Assembly: GCF_001463705.1 (NCBI RefSeq)
Contig: NZ_BBWH01000023.1
Span: 1-64,000 of the forward strand
Reading direction: 5' to 3'
Source: Aureimonas sp. AU12
Lineage (GTDB): Bacteria > Pseudomonadota > Alphaproteobacteria > Rhizobiales > Rhizobiaceae
Length of the DNA: 64,000 bases
Positions within the stretch are counted from its first letter, which is position 1; every line of letters begins with the position of its first letter. A program made the position numbers and the translations under genes. Below, piece by piece: positions 9,212 through 21,100 of the stretch. The notes below the pieces were generated by a model that was not told the DNA's origin, searched no databases, and was given only the letters and a program-made list of their open reading frames with translations.

Positions 9212-10330
9212 ATGGTTGAGATGTTGAAGCGCAGTGTCTCGTCGGTGGCGCTCGCCGCCTTCGCCCTCGGTGCGATCGCCGTTCCCGGCGCGCAGGCCCA
9301 GTCGATGGACGAGCTCGTGGCCGCCGCCAAGAAGGAAGGCCAGCTCACCACGATCGCGCTGCCGCACGACTGGTGCAACTACGGCGGCATCCTCGAAGGC
9401 TTCAAGGCCAAGTACGGCATCACGGTCAACGAGCTGAACCCCGACGCCGGCTCGGGCGACGAGATCCAGGCCATCAAGGCCAACCAGGGCAACACCGGCC
9501 CGCAGGCGCCCGACGTGATCGACGTCGGCCTGTCCTTTGGCCCCGCCGCCAAGACCGACAAGCTGATCCAGCCCTACAAGGTCGCGACCTGGGCCGACAT
9601 TCCCGACGATGCCAAGGATGCCGAGGGCTACTGGTACGGCGACTATTACGGCGTCCTCACCTTCGAGGTGAACAAGGATATCGTCGAGACCGTGCCGCAG
9701 GATTGGGCCGATCTTCTCAAGCCCGAATACGCCAACTCCGTCGCGCTCGCCGGCGATCCCCGCGCTTCCTCGCAGGCGATCCAGGCGGTCTATGCCGCCG
9801 GTCTATCGAAGGCGCCGACCGGATCCGCGGTCGACATCGCCGCTGCCGGCCTCGACTTCTTCAAACAGCTGAACGCTGCCGGCAATTTCGTGCCGGTCAT
9901 CGGCAAGCCCGCCTCGCTGGCGCAGGGCACGACGCCGATCATGATCCGCTGGGACTACAACGCCCTGTCGAGCCGCGACACGCTGGCCGGCAACCCGGCG
10001 GTCGAGGTCGTGGTGCCCAAGACCGGCGTCATCGCCGGCGTCTACGTCCAGGCGATCAGCGCCTACGCGCCGCACCCGAACGCCGCCAAGCTCTGGATGG
10101 AGTATCTCTATTCCGACGAGGGCCAGATCGGCTACCTCAAGGGCTACTGCCACCCGATCCGCTTCAACGCCATGTCCAAGGCCGGCAAGATCCCGCAGGA
10201 CCTCCTCGACAAGCTGCCCCCGGCGGCCGCCTACGAGACGGCGAAGTTCCCCTCGCTGGAAGACCAGAACGCCGCCAAGACCGAGATCACCACCAAGTGG
10301 GACGGGGTCGTGGGCGCCAACGTCCAGTAA
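9212..10330 (+). CDS. ABC transporter periplasmic solute-binding protein
   Basis: 372-residue family 1 extracellular solute-binding protein (PotD/FbpA-like). It has a clear Sec signal peptide: KR, a hydrophobic core SVALAAFALGAIAVPG and probable cleavage after AQA at residue 29. The ATG at 9212 has GGGAG 5 nt upstream. It captures a solute in the periplasm and delivers it to the two permeases encoded next. Ligand class cannot be read directly: the PotB/PotC/PotA-type partners suggest polyamine-, Fe(III)- or 2-aminoethylphosphonate-like systems, and the phosphoesterase neighbours favour a phosphorylated organic ligand. It is followed by a hairpin that would keep its mRNA more abundant than the permease part. 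Confidence 0.9.
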   Translation: MVEMLKRSVSSVALAAFALGAIAVPGAQAQSMDELVAAAKKEGQLTTIALPHDWCNYGGILEGFKAKYGITVNELNPDAGSGDEIQAIKANQGNTGPQAPDVIDVGLSFGPAAKTDKLIQPYKVATWADIPDDAKDAEGYWYGDYYGVLTFEVNKDIVETVPQDWADLLKPEYANSVALAGDPRASSQAIQAVYAAGLSKAPTGSAVDIAAAGLDFFKQLNAAGNFVPVIGKPASLAQGTTPIMIRWDYNALSSRDTLAGNPAVEVVVPKTGVIAGVYVQAISAYAPHPNAAKLWMEYLYSDEGQIGYLKGYCHPIRFNAMSKAGKIPQDLLDKLPPAAAYETAKFPSLEDQNAAKTEITTKWDGVVGANVQ

Positions 10331-10346
10331 TTCGGCATCGATCGAG

Positions 10347-10372
10347 GGGCCGCCGGATCTGTCCGGCGGCCC
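10347..10372 (+). terminator. Intra-operon hairpin after binding-protein gene
   Basis: Perfect 11-bp stem GGGCCGCCGGA / TCCGGCGGCCC with a 4-nt loop and no T-run. It lies between the binding-protein stop and the first permease. This arrangement usually gives partial termination or 3' mRNA stabilisation, making more binding protein than permease. Confidence 0.7.
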
Positions 10373-10413
10373 TGTCTCGAAAGGTGGAGGAAGCGGCAAG
10401 ACCGGAGGCGCGG

Positions 10414-11331
10414 GTGTCGGCCATCACAGGATCCATCGACGCGACGACGCGCACCGGCACGCTGGGTCCCGCGGCCGATCGGGTGCCCAAGCGCTCGCTC
10501 GCCTGGCTCGGTGTCGTGCCGTTCTTCCTCTTCGCGCTGCTCTTTCTCGTCGGGCCGACGCTCTACCTCATCGTCGGCGCCTTTCAGGATCCGGCGGGCA
10601 ACCTGACGCTCGCCAATCTCGTGGCGCTGGCGCAGCCGCAGATCCTCGCCGCCTACTGGATCTCCATCCGCATCAGCCTCGCCTCGGCCGCGCTCGGCGC
10701 GGTGATCGGCTTCTTCCTCGCCTATGCCATCGTCCACGGAAACCTGCCGGGCTGGATCCGGCCGGCGATCGTCACGTTCTCGGGCGTCGCGTCCAATTTC
10801 GCGGGCATTCCGCTGGCGTTCGCCTTCCTGGCGACGCTCGGGCGGCTCGGCCTCGTCACCGTCTTTCTCAACGAGGCCTTCGGCATCAACCTCTACCGCA
10901 TGGGCTTCAACCTCCTGTCCTTCTGGGGGCTGACGCTCACCTATCTCTATTTCCAGATCCCGCTGATGGTGCTCATCATCGCGCCGGCCCTCGACGGATT
11001 GAAGCGCGAATGGCGCGAGGCCTCCTCGATCCTCGGCGCGTCGAACTGGCAGTACTGGCGCATGGTGGCGCTGCCCGTGCTCTTCCCGAGCCTTCTCGGC
11101 TGTTTCCTGCTGCTCTTCGCCAACGCCTTCGGCGCCATCGCCACCGCCTATGCGCTGACGGGGTCCTCCCTCAACATCGTGCCGATCCTCCTCTACGCGC
11201 AGATCCGCGGCGACGTTCTCTACAACCCCAATCTCGGCTACGCGCTGGCCTTCGGCATGATCGTCATCACCGGCTGCTCCAACATTCTCTACATCTGGCT
11301 GCGCTCGCGCGCCGAGCGGTGGCTGCGATGA
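10414..11331 (+). CDS. ABC transporter permease, PotB-like
   Basis: 305-residue inner-membrane permease of the binding-protein-dependent type with about six transmembrane helices. The cytoplasmic EAA loop is visible as EWREASSILGASNWQYWRM (about 198-216), the contact site for the ATPase. Start is GTG at 10414 with GGAGG 5-6 nt upstream, 83 bp after the binding-protein stop. Its stop overlaps the next permease start (ATGA). Confidence 0.92.
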   Translation: MSAITGSIDATTRTGTLGPAADRVPKRSLAWLGVVPFFLFALLFLVGPTLYLIVGAFQDPAGNLTLANLVALAQPQILAAYWISIRISLASAALGAVIGFFLAYAIVHGNLPGWIRPAIVTFSGVASNFAGIPLAFAFLATLGRLGLVTVFLNEAFGINLYRMGFNLLSFWGLTLTYLYFQIPLMVLIIAPALDGLKREWREASSILGASNWQYWRMVALPVLFPSLLGCFLLLFANAFGAIATAYALTGSSLNIVPILLYAQIRGDVLYNPNLGYALAFGMIVITGCSNILYIWLRSRAERWLR

Positions 11332-12202
11332 GCGCCGTGACGGCCAAGGCCTCCGCGCCCAAGGCGCCGAGCGTGATGCTGTCGCGCATCGGGCCCTGGG
11401 CCATGGTGATCGTGGCTGCGCTCTACTTCCTCCTGCCGCTGGTCGCGACCTTCCAGTTCTCGCTGTCGATGATCCGCGGCACCTGGAGCTTCCAGTCCTA
11501 TCGCGTCGTCTTCGCCGACGACGCCTTCCAGCGGACCTTCCTGTTCTCCACGGTCTGCGCGCTGGCGACGATCGTGATCGGCGCGGCCCTCGTGGTGCCC
11601 ACCGCCTACTGGGTGCGCCTGCGCCTGCCGCGGCTTCGCCCGGTGGTCGAGTTCGTCACGCTCCTGCCGCTGGTGATACCGCCGATCGTTCTCGTGTTCG
11701 GCTATCTCCGGCTCTACAATTCCTCGTCCTGGCTGCCCTTCACCGGGTCGGTGGCCGGCACCAACGTCATCCTAGTCTTCGGCTATGCCGTGCTGGCGTT
11801 GCCCTACATGTACCGGGCGGTGGACACCGGCATGCAGGCGATCGACATCCGCACGCTGACGGAGGCCGCCGAAAGCCTCGGCGCCAAGCGCGGCGCCATC
11901 CTTTGGCAGGTGATCCTGCCGAACGTGCGCCCGGCCGTCATGTCCGGCGCCTTCCTCACGTTTGCCATCGTCATCGGCGAGTTCGTGCTCGCCAGCCTCC
12001 TCAACCGCCCGGCTTTCGGCCCCTACCTGCAGAATGTCGGCGCCAACCGCGCCTACGAGCCGGCGGCGCTGGCGATGATCTCCTTCGCGATCACCTGGGG
12101 CTGCATGGTGCTGCTGCAGATCGTCGGCGGACGGGCGCCGGGGCGGCGCAGCGCCGCCTCGACGAGACGATCCATCTTCCAGTTCGCAAGGCGGGCCCCG
12201 CG

Positions 12203-12206
<4 letters not shown>
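11328..12206 (+). CDS. ABC transporter permease, PotC-like
   Basis: 292-residue second permease, also about six helices, with the EAA loop TEAAESLGAKRGAILWQVI. It begins within the ATGA overlap with the first permease, and its own stop overlaps the ATPase start by 4 nt, so the three subunits are translationally coupled. It forms the heterodimeric channel with the upstream permease. Confidence 0.92.
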
Positions 12207-13321
<1,115 letters not shown>

Positions 13322-13421
13322 GGCAAGACCCGGACGCACGGAGGGTCCCGCGCACCCTTGTTTCCCGCGCGGGACGACCGACATCTGCGGCTTCGCCCCC
13401 ATTGGGGCCGACGCCGGAGCC

Positions 13422-14882
13422 TTGCCGTCCTTGACCCCGTCCGATCGTTTGCCGTCGCTCGAAGCCGGTCCCGTTCTCTATGCCCGCGGCGCGACGCCCG
13501 TGGAATCGCAGCTGACCGTGCTGGCCGTGACGCGCGAGGGCGATCCTGCACCGGTGCTGGAACCCGAGGGCGGCGCGGCGCGCGCGATGACCCGCCGCGC
13601 CATGCTGTTCGGCCACGCGGTCTGGACCTCGGACTTCACGCTTCCGGCCAAGGACGCCGCGGCCTACCGCGTCAACGGCGAGCCGCACACGGTGCGCACG
13701 GACCTTGGCGGCGACCTGCGCGTCGCCTTCGTCTCCTGCAACGGGCAGGAGGAGGGCGACGAGGACCGCTCGCACGAGGACCGCGACGTCATGTGGCGCC
13801 GGTTGGCGCAGGAACACGAGAGCGACCCCTTCGTGCTGCTGCTTCAGGGCGGCGACCAGCTCTATGCCGACGAGGCGGTGAAGGCCCATCCCGAGACCGC
13901 CCGCTGGCACGAACTGCCGGTCGAGCGCCGGCCGGAGGTGGCGTGGGAGCCGGCGATGGCGGAGGCCGTGCGCGGCTATTTCTTCCGGCGCTATCTCCAG
14001 CTTTTCCGCCAGCCCGCGATGCGCATCCTCTCGGCCGGCGTGCCGACGATGATGATCTGGGACGACCACGACATTTTCGACGGTTGGGGCAGCCATCCCC
14101 CCGCGCTGCAGGAGAGCCCGGTGGCGCTCGGCCTGTTCGCCGCGGCGCGTGAGATGTTCGTCCTGTTCCAGCTCGGCGCCGGCCCGGATGCGTTGCCGAC
14201 ATGCGTGCCCGATGCCACGGGCGCCAGCCTCACCCACGCCGCGCGGTTTCCCGGCTTTGCGGTGATCCTCCCGGATCTGCGCTCGGAGCGAACGCCCGCC
14301 CGCGTCATGGGCGAAGCCGGCTGGCGGGCGCTGACCTCGGTGCTGGCCGAGGTTCCGGACGGCGACCGGCGGATCGTCGTTTCCTCGGTTCCCGCGCTCG
14401 GGCCCCGTCTCAGTCTCGTCGAGGCGCTGCTCGACTTCTATCCCGGCCAGCAGCAGTACGAGGACGACCTGCGCGACCAGTGGCAGAGCCGCGGCCACCG
14501 CGCCGAATGGATCCGCTTCCTCACCGCGCTGGAGCGCGAGGCGATCGAGCGCGCGGGACCTTTGACGGTGGTGTCCGGCGAGATCCATCTGGCGACGCGC
14601 GGCGAGATGCGCCTTCGCGACGGCACGGCGATCCACCAGCTCGTGGCGTCGGGCATCACCCATCCCAAACCGCCGCGGGCGATGGCGATCGGCCTCGGCC
14701 TCCTGTCGCGCCTCGGCCACGCGCCGCTGCGCGGGCGCCCGGTGCGCCTGAAGGCTCTGCCCGGCAAGAGCGCAACCTACACGGCCGAGCGCAACTATCT
14801 GGTGCTGACGCGCCGCGCGGATCGCTGGAGCGCGGCCTGGGAACTGGAGGAAAGCGGGCGCACGCCCGCCCTTGACGTCTGA
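13422..14882 (+). CDS. PhoD-like alkaline phosphatase/phosphodiesterase
   Basis: 486-residue metallophosphoesterase of the alkaline phosphatase D family. Metal-binding motifs: FVSCNGQ (103-109), GGDQLYAD (143-150), WDDHDIFDGWGSH (213-225) and SGEIHLA (385-391). Unlike classical PhoD it has no Tat signal peptide, so it appears cytoplasmic. The first in-frame start after the preceding stop is TTG at 13422, with a poorly spaced GGAG; a later start is possible. It follows the ABC ATPase by 100 bp on the same strand and probably processes phosphoester material brought in by that system; this is inference from context. Confidence 0.82.
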   Translation: MPSLTPSDRLPSLEAGPVLYARGATPVESQLTVLAVTREGDPAPVLEPEGGAARAMTRRAMLFGHAVWTSDFTLPAKDAAAYRVNGEPHTVRTDLGGDLRVAFVSCNGQEEGDEDRSHEDRDVMWRRLAQEHESDPFVLLLQGGDQLYADEAVKAHPETARWHELPVERRPEVAWEPAMAEAVRGYFFRRYLQLFRQPAMRILSAGVPTMMIWDDHDIFDGWGSHPPALQESPVALGLFAAAREMFVLFQLGAGPDALPTCVPDATGASLTHAARFPGFAVILPDLRSERTPARVMGEAGWRALTSVLAEVPDGDRRIVVSSVPALGPRLSLVEALLDFYPGQQQYEDDLRDQWQSRGHRAEWIRFLTALEREAIERAGPLTVVSGEIHLATRGEMRLRDGTAIHQLVASGITHPKPPRAMAIGLGLLSRLGHAPLRGRPVRLKALPGKSATYTAERNYLVLTRRADRWSAAWELEESGRTPALDV

Positions 14883-15012
14883 GAGCCGAGGTCTGCAAGC
14901 CGGCTCCGACGAAGGGAGGGGTGGCGAGGGGCGGAGACGAGCGTTAAGGAGGGTCGATAGCCCACGATCCACCTTGCCCGTCCGCGCCGCTGCGCGGGTT
15001 TTCCGAGCGTCC

Positions 15013-15447
15013 ATGATTTCGCAGAGAGCCAAGTATGCGCTGCGCGCGCTGACCCTTCTGGCCCGCCGGGGAACGGCGATGAGCACCGCCGAGATTGCGG
15101 AGGCGCAGTCGATCCCCCGCAAGTTTCTCGAGCAGATCCTCGTCGATCTCAAGCGCGACGGCCTGCTGCAGAGCCGGCGCGGCCAGCATGGCGGCTACGC
15201 GCTGCTGCGCCCGGCTGAGGCGATCACCTTTGGCCATGTGCTGCGGCTCGTCGACGGGCCGATCGCGCCGCTCCCCTGCCTCAGTCGCACCGCCTACCGG
15301 CGCTGCGTCGACTGCGCCGACGAGGGGACCTGCGAAATCCGCCGCGTCTTCGCACGGGTCGCCGCCTCGGCGCGCGAGGTCCTGGATCGCACCACCCTCG
15401 CCGACGCGCTGGCCGAAGATCCGGCGCTGGACGAACTCGTGGCGTGA
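15013..15447 (+). CDS. Rrf2-family transcriptional regulator
   Basis: 144-residue winged-helix regulator. The N-terminus ISQRAKYALRALTLLARR and the recognition region IPRKFLEQIL...LQSRRGQHGGYAL are typical of Rrf2. Residues around 95-115 carry a cysteine cluster (PC-x9-C-x2-C-x5-C) of the kind that ligates an iron-sulfur cluster or senses thiols, though the spacing differs from IscR. The ATG at 15013 gives the normal family size; a frame extension to 14872 lacks similarity. It is convergent with, and 3 bp from, the next gene. Target genes are unknown. Confidence 0.9.
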   Translation: MISQRAKYALRALTLLARRGTAMSTAEIAEAQSIPRKFLEQILVDLKRDGLLQSRRGQHGGYALLRPAEAITFGHVLRLVDGPIAPLPCLSRTAYRRCVDCADEGTCEIRRVFARVAASAREVLDRTTLADALAEDPALDELVA

Positions 15448-15450
15448 CGC

Positions 15451-16074
15451 TCAGCCTGCGGCGTTGACGCCGAAGGAGAAGTGCGGCGCGTGGGCGACCG
15501 AAGACAGCGCCGGGCCGGCGGCGGTCGCGTAGCGCTTCGGGTCGGGGCCCCGCAGGCTTTCGGCGAGGATCGCGGCGTCCTCCCAGCGTCCGAAGCCGCT
15601 GGCCGGGTTGATGTGGCCGGCGCGGCCGAGATCGAGGAAGCCCGATCCCCAGGCATCGGCGAAGGACCGCGCGGTGGCGATGGTCATGAACGGATCGTCC
15701 TGCGAGGCCACGACGATCGAGGGGAAGGGCAGGGGCTCGCGCGGGATCGGCGCGAAGCTCTCGAACCGGGCGTCGGCACGGGCCATGCGCGCGGCATCGG
15801 CCGGCGCCACGAGAAGCGCGCCCGCGACATGCGCCGCGGCCGGGCGCCGCGCCAGATGCGCCACGAGCACGGCGCCGAGACTGTGGGCGACGAGCACCGC
15901 GCCGGGCGTCGCCGCCAGATGCGCCTCCAGCGTGTGCAGCCAGTCGGAAAGACGCGGGGTCTCCCAGTCCTCCTGTTCGACGAGCACCGCGTCCGGCTCC
16001 TCGTCGGCCAAGAACCGCTGCCAATGTCCGTTCTCCGAACCCCGGAAGCCAGGGATCACAAGGGTCCGCGTCAT
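15451..16074 (-). CDS. RBBP9/YdeN-family serine hydrolase
   Basis: 207-residue alpha/beta hydrolase of the small RBBP9/YdeN group. Nucleophile Ser65 in VAHSLGA, Asp126 in SQDDPF and His153 in GHINP form the triad; the N-terminal VIPGFRGSENGHWQ is characteristic. The ATG at 16074 has AGGAG 7-8 nt upstream. No signal peptide, so cytoplasmic. Physiological substrate unknown. Transcribed in the same direction as, and 141 bp beyond, the SLC13-type transporter. Confidence 0.87.
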   Translation of the reverse strand: MTRTLVIPGFRGSENGHWQRFLADEEPDAVLVEQEDWETPRLSDWLHTLEAHLAATPGAVLVAHSLGAVLVAHLARRPAAAHVAGALLVAPADAARMARADARFESFAPIPREPLPFPSIVVASQDDPFMTIATARSFADAWGSGFLDLGRAGHINPASGFGRWEDAAILAESLRGPDPKRYATAAGPALSSVAHAPHFSFGVNAAG

Positions 16075-16215
16075 CGTCGTCGCTCCTGCCGCCTCACTTG
16101 GGGCCAAGCTACCGAATGCGACGGATGATCCCCAACAAAAGCATACTGAATTGGTGGGGATATGGAGGCGATCGTTTCTGCCCCGTGGCCGATCGCAGGA
16201 CGAGGCCGGTTTCCC

Positions 16216-17988
16216 TCACGGCATGACCGGCCAGAAGAAGGAGATGAGCGGCACGCCGACGAAGAGAACGATGAGCGAGAGCGGCAGGCCGAGGCGCCAG
16301 TAGTCGCCGAACCTGTAGCCCCCCGGCGCCATCACGATCGTGTTGCACTGGTGGCCGATCGGCGTGAGGAAGTCGCAGGCCGAACCCAGCGCCACCGCCA
16401 TCAGGAAGGGATCGGGACTCAGGCCGAGGCGCAGCGCGATGCCCGCCGCGATCGGCCCGAGCATCAGCACGGTCGCGGCATTGTTGAGGAAGGGTGTCAC
16501 CGCCATGGCGAGGATCGTCACCATGAAGAGCGAGGTGAGCGGCGACAGGCCCTCCAGGATGCCCGACAGCCAGCCGGCGATGAGGTCGGTGCCGCCGGTG
16601 GTCTGGATTGCCTCCGAAAGCGGGATGAGCGCGGCGAGCAGCACGATCACCGAGGCCTCGACCGTGTTGTAGGCCTCGTGCATGCTCATGACGCGCATGA
16701 GAAGCAGGATCACGGCGGCGCCGAAGAAGGCCGCGACGGCGCTGACGAGCCCGGTGGCGGTGAGGATCATCGCGACGGCGAGAACGCCGAGCGGCAGGAA
16801 GGAGCGACGATTGCGCCCCAGCACGATCGAGCGCTCGGCAAGCGGCAGGATACGCAGGGCGGCGAGCGCCTGCGGCACCGTCTCGCTCGTACCCTTCAGC
16901 ACGAGGACGTCGCCCTCGCGCAGCCGAACGGACGCGAGGCGCTGCTCGATATTGGTGTTCGCCCGGCTGACGGCGAGGATCGAGACGCCGTGCGCCGATT
17001 CCAGGCCCAGCTTGCCGATGCGCGACCCGATCACCGGCGATTGCGGCGTCACCACGCCCTCGACGACGCTCTCGCTTTCGATGTCGGTGCGCCCCGCCGG
17101 CAGGTCTCCGGTGAGTTGCAGGCCGGCCCGCGCCACGGCGCGCTCGATGCCCTCGGGCTCGCCGCCGATGAGAAGGAGATCCCCGGCCTTCACAACCATG
17201 CCGGGTTCGGGCGCCATGCGGCGGAAGCGCTCGCGGATGACGGTGCGCACGAGAATGTCGTTGTCGGCGGCGGCTTCCAGGTCGGCGATCGTGCGCCCGG
17301 CGATCGGCGAGCCCTCGAAGATCTCGGCCTCGGCGGTGTAGGCGTCCATCGCGAAGGCGTCGCCCATCGAGCCGCCGGCCCGGCGCTTGGGGATGAGGCG
17401 TGAGGCGAAGGCGAGGAAGATGAAGCCGACGAACACGACGCCGAGGCCCACCGGGGCGTAGTCGAACATGCGAAAGGGCTCGCCGGTGACGTCCTGCCGG
17501 ATCTTCGAGACGATGATGTTGGGCGAGGTGCCGACGAGGGTGACGAGGCCGCCGATGAGCGAGCCGAAGGCCATCGGCATCAGCAGCTGCGAGACGGAGG
17601 TGCCGTTCTTGCGCGCGACCTGCGCGGCGACGGGCATGAACATGGCGAGCGCGCCGACGTTCTTCGTCACCATCGAGAGGAGGGTGACGGCGCCGACGAG
17701 CACGGTCACCTGCCGCTGCGCCGTCTTCATGTGCGGCATCAGCGGGCGCATGATGTCCTCCACCACGCCCGAGCGTGCGATGGCGGCACTGACGAGGAGC
17801 GCTGAGACGACGATCACCACGACGTCGTCGGAGAAGCCGGAGAACGCCGCCTTGATCGGCACGATCCCGGTCGCCACGCCGGCGAGGAGGCCCAGCAGCG
17901 CGATGAGGTCGTAGGGAAGACGCCCCCAGACGAATCCGGCGACGGTCAGTCCGACCAATCCGAAGGCCAGGGCTTGGTCGAGGGTCAT
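16216..17988 (-). CDS. SLC13/DASS-type transporter with RCK_C domains
   Basis: 590-residue inner-membrane carrier of the citrate/SLC13 permease group with a central cytoplasmic insert. Transmembrane clusters at about 1-190 and 390-590 flank residues about 200-380, which contain two TrkA-C (RCK_C) repeats (AGDLLLIGGEPE and REGDVLVLKGT). The repeated SNT-like motifs GTSPNIIV and FLNNAATVLML correspond to sodium and substrate sites. Similar proteins carry sulfate or dicarboxylates. The ATG at 17988 is preferred to 18006; neither has a strong ribosome site. Divergent from the histidine kinase gene. Confidence 0.88.
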   Translation of the reverse strand: MTLDQALAFGLVGLTVAGFVWGRLPYDLIALLGLLAGVATGIVPIKAAFSGFSDDVVVIVVSALLVSAAIARSGVVEDIMRPLMPHMKTAQRQVTVLVGAVTLLSMVTKNVGALAMFMPVAAQVARKNGTSVSQLLMPMAFGSLIGGLVTLVGTSPNIIVSKIRQDVTGEPFRMFDYAPVGLGVVFVGFIFLAFASRLIPKRRAGGSMGDAFAMDAYTAEAEIFEGSPIAGRTIADLEAAADNDILVRTVIRERFRRMAPEPGMVVKAGDLLLIGGEPEGIERAVARAGLQLTGDLPAGRTDIESESVVEGVVTPQSPVIGSRIGKLGLESAHGVSILAVSRANTNIEQRLASVRLREGDVLVLKGTSETVPQALAALRILPLAERSIVLGRNRRSFLPLGVLAVAMILTATGLVSAVAAFFGAAVILLLMRVMSMHEAYNTVEASVIVLLAALIPLSEAIQTTGGTDLIAGWLSGILEGLSPLTSLFMVTILAMAVTPFLNNAATVLMLGPIAAGIALRLGLSPDPFLMAVALGSACDFLTPIGHQCNTIVMAPGGYRFGDYWRLGLPLSLIVLFVGVPLISFFWPVMP

Positions 17989-18104
17989 GAAGCCAGCGTC
18001 TCGCATGAAAAAAGGCGTTGCGACGAAGGCCGTCCCGTCGAACGAAACGCCGGGTTCGGCGTTGTCGCACGTGGCGCGGCATCCAGTCCCGCTTCGCCCG
18101 GGGG

Positions 18105-21100
18105 ATGATGATGACGAAGAATGGCGTCGGAAACGGTTCCGACAATATGGCCGCGGGCGATGGGGCGCCGGGATTGGGCCGAACCGCGATCTTCGCGGGC
18201 CTGCTCCTGATGATCGCCATCGGCGCCTTCGGCTGGACCCTCTGGCAGTCGAGCCAGCGTGATGCCATCACGCAGGCCAACACGCAGGTGATCGCGGAGG
18301 CCGAGCGGCTTCTCTCGATGATGGCGAGCCTCGAATCCTCGACGCGCGGCTACGTGTTGGTCGGCACGCAGGAATTCCTCGATCCGTTCGCGCAGGCCGA
18401 GGCCGGCCTGGAGGCGCAGTTCACCCGTATGGCGGCGCCTTGGGCGCTGGCCGACGCCGATCCCGATCGCCTTCGGCGGCTGGAGACGCTGGTCGCCGAG
18501 GAAACCGCCTTCGAGAACAGGGTCGTCCAGGCTCGCCGCGAGCAGGGCTTCGAGCCCGCCGCCGAACTCGTGCGCAGCGGCCAGGGCAAGGCGATCATGG
18601 ACCAGATCCGCGCCGAGATCGCCACGGCGCAGCGCAATGCGGTGATGCGCGTCGATTCCGGGTCCGCGGTCGCCGCGCGGAATGCGACGATCTCGAACAT
18701 CGCGTTCCTCGCCGCCATACTGTCCGCTGCGGCGCTCGCCGTCCTCGCCTTCCGCCGCCACCTCGAAGGTCAACGCGCCGCCAGCCTCCTCACCTCGGTC
18801 CTTCAGAACTCCCCGGTCGGTGTCGGCTTCGTCGATAAGAACCTCAAGATCGGCCGCCTCAACGCCGCTTTCGTCAATGCCGGCGGCGCGCTCGGCCGCA
18901 CGGTGCGCGTCGGCGACAGTCTGCCCGATCTCTTTCCTGACGAGCGCAAGCGTCTGGATCGTATGCTGGATGAGACGATGCGCCGGGGCACGGTCCATTC
19001 CGACATCGAACTGCGCACCGGCGAGGGAGACGCGGAGGCGATCTATCTCGCCAGCTTCTACCCGCTGCGGAACGAAGGCCGGGCGGCGGACACGATGGGC
19101 ATCGGCGTTGTCCTGATCAACGCCACCAAGCGCATCCGCGCCGAGCGCTTTCTCGCCCAGTCCGAGGGTCGCTTCCGCTCGCTCATCGAGGCCACCTCCG
19201 CGATCGTCTGGTCGGCGCCCTCGTCCGGCCGGTTCAGCGGCGATCAGCCGGGCTGGGCCGCCTTCACGGGACAGAAGGAAGAGCAGTTTTCCGACTATGG
19301 CTGGACCGACGCTATTCATCCCGACGATCGCAAGCGCTCCTCGGAAGCGTGGACTAAGGCCGTCGCGTCGAAGTCTCCCTACAAGGTCGAGCATCGCGTG
19401 CGCCGCTCCGATGGCGAGTGGCGCGACATGCTGGCGCGTGCCGCCCCCATCGTCGGCGAGGACGGCGCGATTCGCGAATGGATCGGCACCCACACCGACG
19501 TGACCGATCAGAAGCGCACGGCCGCCGAGCTTGGCGAGACCAATCTCCAGTTCCGGGCAATTGCCGATAATATCCCGCAGTTCGCCTGGATCGCCCAGCC
19601 GAATGGCGAGATCCACTGGTACAATCAGCGGTGGTTCGACTACACCGGCAAGACGTTCGCCGACATGAAGGGGTTCGGCTGGCAGAGCGTCCACCATCCC
19701 GACCACATCACCCGCGTCGCCGAGGGGCTGAAGAGCCGCTTTGCCGCCGGAGAGCCCTGGGAGGACACGTTCCCGCTGCGCGGCGCCGACGGCGCCTATC
19801 GCTGGTTCCTGTCGCAGGCCAACCCGATCCGCGACGAGAACGGGGTGATCGTACGCTGGTTCGGCACCAACACCGACGTCACCAGCCAGCGGGCCGCAGA
19901 ACAGGAACTGGCGGCGGCCAAGGAGGCGGCCGAGAACGCCAACCGCGCCAAGAGCCAGTTCATCGCCAACATGAGCCATGAGCTGCGCACGCCGCTTTCG
20001 GCCGTCATCGGCTATGCCGAGATGCTGGAAGAGGAGGTCGAGGACCTCGGCGAGAAGCATCTTCTCGCCGATCTCAAGAAGATCGAGGGCAATGCGCGCC
20101 ATCTCCTGAGCCTCATCAACGACGTCCTCGATCTTTCGAAGATCGAGGCGGAGCGCATGGACACCTACGCCGAGACGTTCGATCTCCAGACGGTGATGGA
20201 CGAGGTGGCCTCCACCGTCGGCTCGCTCGTCGCCAAGAAGAACAACCGCCTGACGGTGGAGCACGACGGTCAGCTCGGAAGCGTCCACACCGACCAGGTG
20301 AAGCTGCGCCAGTGCCTCATCAACCTCCTGTCGAACGCCTCCAAGTTCACCGAGGAGGGCGAGATCACAATGCGTGCGCGCCGCACCTCCGACGACGGGC
20401 GCGACTGGATCTCCTTCGAGGTGTCGGACAGCGGTATCGGCATGAGCCAGGAGCAGGTCGGCCGTCTGTTCGAGCGCTTCGCGCAGGCCGACAGTTCGAC
20501 CACGCGCAAGTTCGGCGGCACCGGTCTCGGCCTTGCCATCACCCGAGCCTTCTGCAGACTGCTCGGCGGCGATATTGGTGTCCGGTCGACGGAAGGGCAG
20601 GGAACGACGTTCACGATCCGCATTCCCGCGCAGATCTCCGACACGCCGGACGAGGATGCCGCTCCCGCCCCGGAGCTTCCGGTCGAAGCGTCGGAGCGCC
20701 ACGCATCGGCGGGCCTCGTCCTGGCGATCGACGACGATCCGCATGCCCGCGAACTCGTGGTGCGCTTCCTGACGAAGGAGGGCTTCGCCGTCCGCACTGC
20801 GGCGGATGGTCTTTCCGGACTCGAGATGGCGCGGCTGCTGAGGCCCGACGTGATCCTCCTCGACGTGACCATGCCGAAGATGGATGGCTGGACGGTGCTG
20901 ACCGAGTTGAAGGCCGATCCCGAGCTCGCCGGCATTCCCGTGGTGATGATCACCATCCTCGACGAGCACTCGCTTGGCTACGCGCTCGGCGCCTCCGACT
21001 ACCTGCTGAAGCCCGTGGAATGGAACCGGCTGAAGTCGGTGATGACGCGCTACCGCACCCCCGACAACTCGCTGATTCTCGCGGTGGACGACGACGAGGA